Made by a program: the position numbers and the translations under genes. From contig JAEZHM010000036.1 of the NCBI GenBank assembly GCA_023416585.1, forward strand, positions 72,213 to 136,212: 64,000 bases of DNA, in the 5' to 3' direction. Below the pieces are notes generated by a model, which was not told where the DNA came from, did not search any database, and saw nothing but the letters and a program-made list of their open reading frames with translations. This document shows, one piece after another, positions 58,832 to 64,000 of this stretch (position 1 is the stretch's first letter; each line of letters starts with the position of its first letter). The DNA is from Bacillota bacterium (GTDB taxonomy: Bacteria > Bacillota > Clostridia > Christensenellales > Aristaeellaceae).

Positions 58832-59119
58832 ACAGGGGACGCAGAAACACAGGGGACGGTTCTTTGTGTTCTACTCGTTCCTTTTAAACCCAATACTTTC
58901 TCCTGTCAACCTGCTGATTTGCCAGCAGGAAGCATTACGCTTCTTCATTTCAGTCAATACTTTCATTCTCCGCGTCTTGTCCAGGTTTTGAAACGCCTCC
59001 ACCGTATCACATCCCGCTGCCGCCTTAATCAGCACTAAAGATACACTCCCCCCTTTTTAAGGTGAGTGCGTTATATCCTCTTCCTACCCGTCAACACAAG
59101 GAACCGTCCCCCTGTGTTC
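58832..59119 (-). mobile_element. Non-autonomous REP element carrying the last codons of a Y1-type transposase
   Basis: The outer ends are ACACAGGGGACG (58832 on, doubled to ACACAGGGGACGGTTCTTTG) and CAAGGAACCGTCCCCCTGTG (to ~59119). Inside, the minus strand has an uninterrupted frame of about 46 codons: AAAGCDTVEAFQNLDKTRRM then KVLTEMKKRNASCWQISRLTG and a TAG after FKRNE. This is the C-terminus of a REP-associated (TnpA_REP) transposase. A hairpin TACACTCCCCC / AAGGTGAGTG lies between the frame and the far end. A degraded copy is at 41835-42250. The full transposase is not in the window. Confidence 0.75.
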
Positions 59120-59210
59120 ATAGTAGTATTTTCGTACCTTATCAATTGATACGGTCTGCTTTTCATCAGAGGATTGAAGCGAATTGACAGAATTTTGACC
59201 CGCGACTCGC

Positions 59211-59774
59211 CTAACAGTCTTTTTGGCATAAATCATATACGTACAAATGGAAAGCCAGGTTTTCGTTTGGTATTTCCGCAACATACTTAGTCATTTCCTT
59301 GATTGAAAAAAGGAGTTTTGTATAAAATGCCTTAACGTCGCAACTTGCTTTCATTTCATTCAGTGCATCAATAAGAGAAAGGCATTCCATACAAAGGAGT
59401 TTCTGATAGGCATACCTTTTCTCTGTAAGGCGTAAGCCATTTAAGTTTGCTTGCAGTTCATCAATAGTCATATCTTTTTGATTTTCAATTGTCGTTAACC
59501 TATAACTAAAGAGCTTGTTGGCGACAATTTGAAGAAACACCAAAATGCTAATTGGAACTATTTTGAGCAATGGATAGGCACCGAAGTTAACGATGCTAAG
59601 GATAGAATACAATGCAGTAAAAACAAAAGGGACATAACTGGAATACTGCTTACACTTCTCTTGACAAACATCAGAAAGCATACCTACAGACATCCGTTTT
59701 AGGAAAGGTACTCTTTGTATAGAAGGTGAAGATGTTCCATCGGTTATTGTTGCTTCTGCCTGCACCATCCACAT
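59211..59774 (-). CDS. Membrane protein of unknown function
   Basis: 187 residues from an ATG with AGAGG nine bases upstream. Two adjacent membrane segments (VPFVFTALYSILSIVNFGAY; LLKIVPISILVFLQIVANKLF) at ~48-90 are flanked by a Cys-containing N-terminal region (DVCQEKCKQYSS) and a helical C-terminal half (ENQKDMTIDELQANLNGLRL and ECLSLIDALNEMKASCD). The AT content is higher than that of its neighbours. A membrane pair with a helical tail is seen in SLATT-type pore proteins linked to nucleotide-signal defence, but the match is too weak to claim. No partner gene was found. Confidence 0.55.
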   Translation of the reverse strand: MWMVQAEATITDGTSSPSIQRVPFLKRMSVGMLSDVCQEKCKQYSSYVPFVFTALYSILSIVNFGAYPLLKIVPISILVFLQIVANKLFSYRLTTIENQKDMTIDELQANLNGLRLTEKRYAYQKLLCMECLSLIDALNEMKASCDVKAFYTKLLFSIKEMTKYVAEIPNENLAFHLYVYDLCQKDC

Positions 59775-59945
59775 AAAAATTATCCTCTTGCCATGTATTT
59801 ACATAATAGTATTATTCTAATTGTGGGTTTTTGTCAATACTTGCCAGTGATGTAGATATCTAGTGTCGCGAAGATGGAAGTCGTGGGGGCGATCCTCCCG
59901 TCACGCTCAAATCCTTGACACAGTCTTCCGTCCCTAGTGTATCTT

Positions 59946-60872
59946 TTATGGTGCAGCCGTTTGTTCGGACGACTTTGGCAGGCTATCAGGGTCTACCATT
60001 ACCTTCCATGTGCTGATTTCAGCCAGCTGCTCGGGGGTGAATTCATCCACCAGATACGGATCCATCATAATGGATCCGTCCGACTTTACCCCAAATCCAC
60101 CTTCAAATTCCACAATGTTCTCCCAGCCTTTAAAAGAAAGGAAGCCAACCACAGTTCCATCCCGTTTCAGGCCGACCAAATCATAAAAATTGTAATCCAG
60201 TTCAACGATATCCGACCACTTTTCCCGGTTCAATTCCTGAATGGTCTGATCTTCTTCATCAAGCTGTATGTACTGAACGGTGCCGTCGCTTTTCAAAATA
60301 TACACGTATTCCTCGGGTTTTTCGTATACTTGTACGGCATCCCGAATCTGGCTTATATCTACGGTCACTGCATGCGGGGCTCCGTTTTTGTCGATAGCAC
60401 ATGCGCCATACCATGTGGGGCTATCCAGCCAGACGATGTCCTTCCATTTTTTCATTTCTGTCTGTGCTATAGAATAAGGTGGATTATAGGTACGCAGAAC
60501 CTTTCCATCCCGCGTAAGGCCATAACTGTACAGGTAGGAAGCCGCTACCATCACAATGTCTTTCCAGTCTTCCACATTGCATTGGCCAAGCTCATTGCTG
60601 CCAGTGGAATACACGGTGCCGTCGCTTTTCAGCCCCAGGGTGTGGTCGATGCCTGTCGCCACCGCCACCACATCCCGCCATCCGGATGTGTCACACTGAC
60701 CGTAAGTATTGTCTCCAGCAGCCTTCACCGAACCATCCGCCTGAATAGCTACAACAAAGCTGCTGCCTATGGACATATACTTGCCCTGCGCACTCCGGGC
60801 GGAGGCAGGCGCCTGGAAGCCGACAAGGCAGGCACACAGTAAAAGAATACAAAGCTTTTTCATGTTATTCAC
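59946..60872 (-). CDS. Secreted RCC1-like repeat protein
   Basis: 308 residues with a signal peptide (MNNMKKLCILLLCACLVGFQAPASA). It is built of RCC1-type beta-propeller repeats: SFVVAIQADGSVKAAGDNTYGQC, in two parts, and HTLGLKSDGTVYSTGSNELGQC (again two parts), then weaker copies (YSYGLTRDGKVLRT; LVGLKRDGTVVGFLSF; GFGVKSDGSIM). Five or six blades are visible. RCC1-like proteins outside eukaryotes are binding modules. It follows the right-hand toxin scaffold by 10 bases on the same strand, where an immunity gene would be expected, yet it is exported. It might neutralise or guide the toxin outside the cell, or simply share the transcript. Confidence 0.75.
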   Translation of the reverse strand: MNNMKKLCILLLCACLVGFQAPASARSAQGKYMSIGSSFVVAIQADGSVKAAGDNTYGQCDTSGWRDVVAVATGIDHTLGLKSDGTVYSTGSNELGQCNVEDWKDIVMVAASYLYSYGLTRDGKVLRTYNPPYSIAQTEMKKWKDIVWLDSPTWYGACAIDKNGAPHAVTVDISQIRDAVQVYEKPEEYVYILKSDGTVQYIQLDEEDQTIQELNREKWSDIVELDYNFYDLVGLKRDGTVVGFLSFKGWENIVEFEGGFGVKSDGSIMMDPYLVDEFTPEQLAEISTWKVMVDPDSLPKSSEQTAAP

Positions 60873-60882
60873 CTTTCTATGC

Positions 60883-63800
60883 TTATTTGTTTGATTCAGG
60901 GATTACCTGATCACCATAATCTATATAGTCCAACGCGCACCAGTACTGGTATTTCCCCGGCTGATAAGGATCAATCAGGATTTCTTTTTTCTCTTTCCTG
61001 TTCAATTCATCAACTTTCTTACCAGTATAAACATTGCCATCTGAATCTGTATAACCATCACTTTTGCCGCTGATATGCACCACGACATCATAGAACGTAA
61101 CAAGTTGCACATCCTGTTTTTTGTCAGGGGAATAAACGATGCGCACCTCTGTCTGTTTGCAGCCTTTGAATTTAGATAAGTCTTTGCCTACCGGAAATTC
61201 CATAGTGATTTCTTTATAATAAGTCACAACATGATTCTTATACATCTCCTTTGTCCCATCTTCAAGCGTTCTTACTTTTTCACTGAAAAGCTGCATGCCA
61301 TCGAACTTCTTTTCCTCCATCTCGGCGGTCATTCTGCCTTTACGGGAGGCATTGTCGTAAAGGGGGCCTGTATACGTACTCATTTTCTTTTCGCTTTTCA
61401 GCTTTTCGTACATATCATATGAAAACCAGGTGATTCCTGGAAGCCTGTTCATGCCAACACAATCCACCAGTCCATCCTTCTTTGAATTGTTAAGATAGTA
61501 TCCCGCATATATGAATCCGTAAAAGCCCATATCCGATACACATTGCTTTCCATAGCCTAAGGGCATAAGTGAGCTTTCATTAACGCTTGGATATGCATTT
61601 GCGTTGAGTGCATAACCACTCTTTCCCCCTATATTGGTCACATACTTCGGTATATAAGGCGTTAGTGTGGGAGCCGGTGTAGGAGTTGGATTAGGGGTGG
61701 AGGACGGCGTTTGCGTTGAAAATGGTGTTGAGACTGGCGCCGGCTGATTATCTTTCCAGTATACTTCAACATCGCCATCTTTCCCGTGCTCCGGTCCGCT
61801 ATTCACTCCACCGGAAGATGACAAAGATTCACCCGGAACCTGTGAACCCCGATACCCGTTGTCATATCCTACATCCGTCGCCGCCACCGCCGCGACCATC
61901 GCACGGGCGGGCTTATTTTCTTTGCCCAACAGGGTTCCTGCTTTATTTTTCCGCAAGCCGTAAAGCTGGGTATTCCCCGGAACAGTTACCTGTAACAGGT
62001 TAGAGCTAGATGAGCCATCCTTTTCCTCAGCATTCGACCTAAGTAGCGATTCTTTGGAGAGAAGCGGCGCGTTAAGATATTCTTCCGCTATCTTTTGTTG
62101 GGTAGCGGTATCAAGGCCCAAATCCTGCGTGTTTTTCTTTATTATACTGTTTCCATCCCTCTGTGCAAGAGGAACGCCTTCGTTGCTCACATTTTCAGGA
62201 TGTATTTGTCCAAGCAGCACATCCCCTTGCTCCCCTGCATGTCCCCCTGCTTTTCCCATCAGCTTGGCCCTTGCCTCCTGAAGCTTCAGGCGCATATCGT
62301 CCACATCCTGCTTTGCCTGTTCATCCAACCTTGCTGTGGCCTGCTTCTGTGTATCAGTCAGTTTCTGCTGCGCGTTATGCAGCGTCAGCTGGCCGCTTTT
62401 GAGTTCCTCTTGCGCCTTCACCCGCGCGTCGGTGGCTTTTTGAAGGTTATCAATAGCGGCTACAACCGTATCCGCGGCAGACGAATCGGCCATGTTTTTA
62501 TGGAAAAGAGCCTGCGCTTTGGTCAGTGCATCCCTCCCAGTCTGCTCGTTCCGGACAGCCTGATTAAGTGCCAACTTGGAATGATTTACGGTCTTCCCGG
62601 CTTCGTTCACCTTCTGCACAAGGATGGATTGGACATTAGGCGCACCGACTTCGGTCAGTTCCGCCTTCCTTGCTTCCACGGCCTGCTGCTTTGCGATCTG
62701 CTTGGCGCTTAAGACAACGATGGGGCTTTTCATATCCACAGCCAGTGCGTTCTCCTGCGCCGCAATTGCCGCGTCATTCAAACCAAAGGTCCTCATGTTG
62801 GTTTCGGCGACGATCGCAGACTTGGCGTAGGTGGGCATGGCCGTAATGGCCGCCGCCAGATCTCCCCGCCCCGCCTTTAAAAGATTGCCGATGTAATTGA
62901 CGCCCTGCATTCCCCAGCGATTCAATATAGCATCCAGGTTGTGGGAAGATTGATTGGCAATACCGGTCAGGTCGTCCAGTTCTTCATGGCCTGTTTGGGC
63001 GGCGGCGGTTTGCAGGTTTTGGCCCGCGGTCTTCTTAAGCGCCGCTTCCGCCGCCTGTGAGGCTTCCGACTTCGTTCCTTTTTCCATATCCCGCAGCCTC
63101 AAAATGTGGAACATATTTTGAACCGTTTGCAGGGTGGGAGCCTGGCCCAGCACATGGTCCGTCACCGTTTTCAGGGCGCCCTCACCCAGCCGCAAGATGG
63201 CCGACACCAGGCCGGCCGTGCCGGATGCCTGGTTTTTGATGTCCTCCTGCACGGTGGTCGTGAACAGAATTTGAGGCAGTATTTTAGCAACCGCATCCGG
63301 ATCAATGCCCAGGATGCTGTTCACAGCATCATCAAACCGGGCAGCGGCGGCCCGTAGGACGGGGATCGCGGTATGCTCCACGGAAAAAGCCTTGGCGGAA
63401 TCCAGCGCAAGATCGATGGCCATCCTGACCGCGCCCTCATTGGTGGAAAGCTTCGATATATCGCCGCCAAACCCTGTGAGCGCATCGTACCCCTGTGCCG
63501 CGGCACCTAAAAAGTTTCCCGCCTTGCGGGCATCGGCTATTGCCTGTGTTTGAGCCTGATCTGGACCGAAGCCGGATTGCTCCCCTCCGGCCGGCGCATA
63601 CCACCCGGCGGACAACGGGTTCTTTGTAAGACCCGCTGCCCATAGGCCGGGCATCTTCTCTTGGAGGGATGTATAGCTCTTGGGTACCGCATCCTTCTGG
63701 ATCAGCGTACCCTGCCCCTGTATTACTTTTTCCTCTTCGTTCCGGGCGGCGATGTCCAGTTCGGCAGGATTGTGCGGCGCATTTTGACGGGCGTTGATGA

Positions 63801-64000
63801 CCTGCACCTGACCGCTTACGTTACTGGCAACATCCTGCCAGCGGTAGTTTACAGGCCTTGTAAGCTTGGCCAGATTGCCGCTTACAAGCCCCTCGTCCAT
63901 GCTTTGAAGGGTGTCCAGCCCAAACAGGGCATCTTTCAAAAGGGCGTTTGCGTTAATGTTTCCCCCTGCGGAAACGGCCCGGTTCAGCCTGGCATCGATC
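60883..64000 (-). CDS. Second giant polymorphic toxin scaffold, C-terminal 1039 codons (N-terminus beyond window)
   Basis: The frame is open to base 64000; the gene begins outside. It matches the left-hand scaffold: MDEG.(V)SG(N/D)L.KLTRPV, QNEEKVI-type repeats, LDAILNRWGMQGVNYIGNLL, MPTYAKSAIVAETNM and DAAIAAQENALAVDMKSPIV. A coiled coil and the junction PENVSNEGVPLAQRDGNSI follow. It lacks the ~600-residue middle of the left copy and therefore the G9 tract. After the junction it carries its own ~380-residue end: a Thr/Pro linker (TPSSTPNPTPTPAPTLTP) and a domain with CVSDMGFYGFIYAGYYLNNS, KDGLVDCVGMNRLPGITWF and a final DPYQPGKYQYWCALDYIDYG. I do not recognise that tip. No frameshift is present in the visible part, so this copy may be the expressed one. 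Confidence 0.75.
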   Translation of the reverse strand, partial: IDARLNRAVSAGGNINANALLKDALFGLDTLQSMDEGLVSGNLAKLTRPVNYRWQDVASNVSGQVQVINARQNAPHNPAELDIAARNEEEKVIQGQGTLIQKDAVPKSYTSLQEKMPGLWAAGLTKNPLSAGWYAPAGGEQSGFGPDQAQTQAIADARKAGNFLGAAAQGYDALTGFGGDISKLSTNEGAVRMAIDLALDSAKAFSVEHTAIPVLRAAAARFDDAVNSILGIDPDAVAKILPQILFTTTVQEDIKNQASGTAGLVSAILRLGEGALKTVTDHVLGQAPTLQTVQNMFHILRLRDMEKGTKSEASQAAEAALKKTAGQNLQTAAAQTGHEELDDLTGIANQSSHNLDAILNRWGMQGVNYIGNLLKAGRGDLAAAITAMPTYAKSAIVAETNMRTFGLNDAAIAAQENALAVDMKSPIVVLSAKQIAKQQAVEARKAELTEVGAPNVQSILVQKVNEAGKTVNHSKLALNQAVRNEQTGRDALTKAQALFHKNMADSSAADTVVAAIDNLQKATDARVKAQEELKSGQLTLHNAQQKLTDTQKQATARLDEQAKQDVDDMRLKLQEARAKLMGKAGGHAGEQGDVLLGQIHPENVSNEGVPLAQRDGNSIIKKNTQDLGLDTATQQKIAEEYLNAPLLSKESLLRSNAEEKDGSSSSNLLQVTVPGNTQLYGLRKNKAGTLLGKENKPARAMVAAVAATDVGYDNGYRGSQVPGESLSSSGGVNSGPEHGKDGDVEVYWKDNQPAPVSTPFSTQTPSSTPNPTPTPAPTLTPYIPKYVTNIGGKSGYALNANAYPSVNESSLMPLGYGKQCVSDMGFYGFIYAGYYLNNSKKDGLVDCVGMNRLPGITWFSYDMYEKLKSEKKMSTYTGPLYDNASRKGRMTAEMEEKKFDGMQLFSEKVRTLEDGTKEMYKNHVVTYYKEITMEFPVGKDLSKFKGCKQTEVRIVYSPDKKQDVQLVTFYDVVVHISGKSDGYTDSDGNVYTGKKVDELNRKEKKEILIDPYQPGKYQYWCALDYIDYGDQVIPESNK

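Noticed and set aside
59211..59774. SLATT-type defence pore protein
   Set aside because: Two membrane helices and a helical tail fit loosely, but no nucleotide-signal enzyme is coded nearby and no motif is diagnostic.

Overview
The window is a stretch of chromosome from a low-to-mid GC, Gram-positive, flagellated anaerobe, most probably a member of Clostridia. The case rests on strong AGGAGG-type ribosome sites with frequent TTG and GTG starts, two LplB/UgpA-type sugar uptake operons with AraC or YesM/YesN regulators, a SPASM radical SAM protein, MotA/MotB, a YerB-like DUF3048 protein and a c-di-GMP-I riboswitch. I cannot name the genus. No rRNA or tRNA gene was seen.

Left end (1-8.8 kb, all minus strand): a polymorphic-toxin locus. 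A very large scaffold protein (8721 to 2964) is split into two frames by a run of nine G residues. Its C-terminus is a small domain with a CHG...ISCQAG signature, followed at once by a candidate immunity gene. Behind it lie displaced modules without start codons: a toxin tail plus immunity gene, a full orphan toxin plus immunity gene, and an orphan TNT-like NAD glycohydrolase toxin that runs off the window. Two of the immunity genes are followed by rho-independent terminators. A second copy of the scaffold, with another tip, enters from the right edge (64000 to 60883).

9-17 kb: a DUF454 membrane protein, an alanine-rich coiled-coil protein with an FMN-binding domain, a secreted propeller-like protein, a block of 135-bp tandem repeats, a DUF3592-like membrane protein and a chemotaxis receptor. 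17.4-26 kb (plus strand): a sugar-phosphate isomerase-like enzyme, two ABC permeases, a binding protein, a membrane-bound AraC regulator, a YdcF-like protein and an anaerobic sulfatase-maturase-like radical SAM enzyme. 26.4-29.3 kb (minus): an RsmH paralogue and motAB.

29.5-35.1 kb: an island of repeats, an IS1182-type transposase remnant, a holin pseudogene, and one AT-rich 1026-residue gene that joins a metallophosphoesterase to a P-loop NTPase. It has the design of an anti-phage effector/sensor and is the best defence candidate here. 35.2-41.8 kb (minus): a Ugp-like uptake operon with its own sensor kinase and response regulator, ending in an amidohydrolase and a strong terminator.

42.3-46.3 kb: a c-di-GMP riboswitch ahead of a secreted Thr-rich protein, a MarR operon with its operator between -35 and -10, a multi-hairpin intergenic element and a DUF3048 protein. 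46.6-60.9 kb: mainly secreted and surface proteins (LRR protein, an S1C protease and its catalytically dead paralogue, lipoproteins, three zinc-ribbon genes, an RCC1-like protein), with an ArsR regulator beside a broken CoA-disulfide-reductase-like gene and an AraC regulator. Palindromic REP/REPIN sequences with the core GGGGACGG recur from end to end, some carrying the last codons of a REP-associated (Y1-type) transposase.
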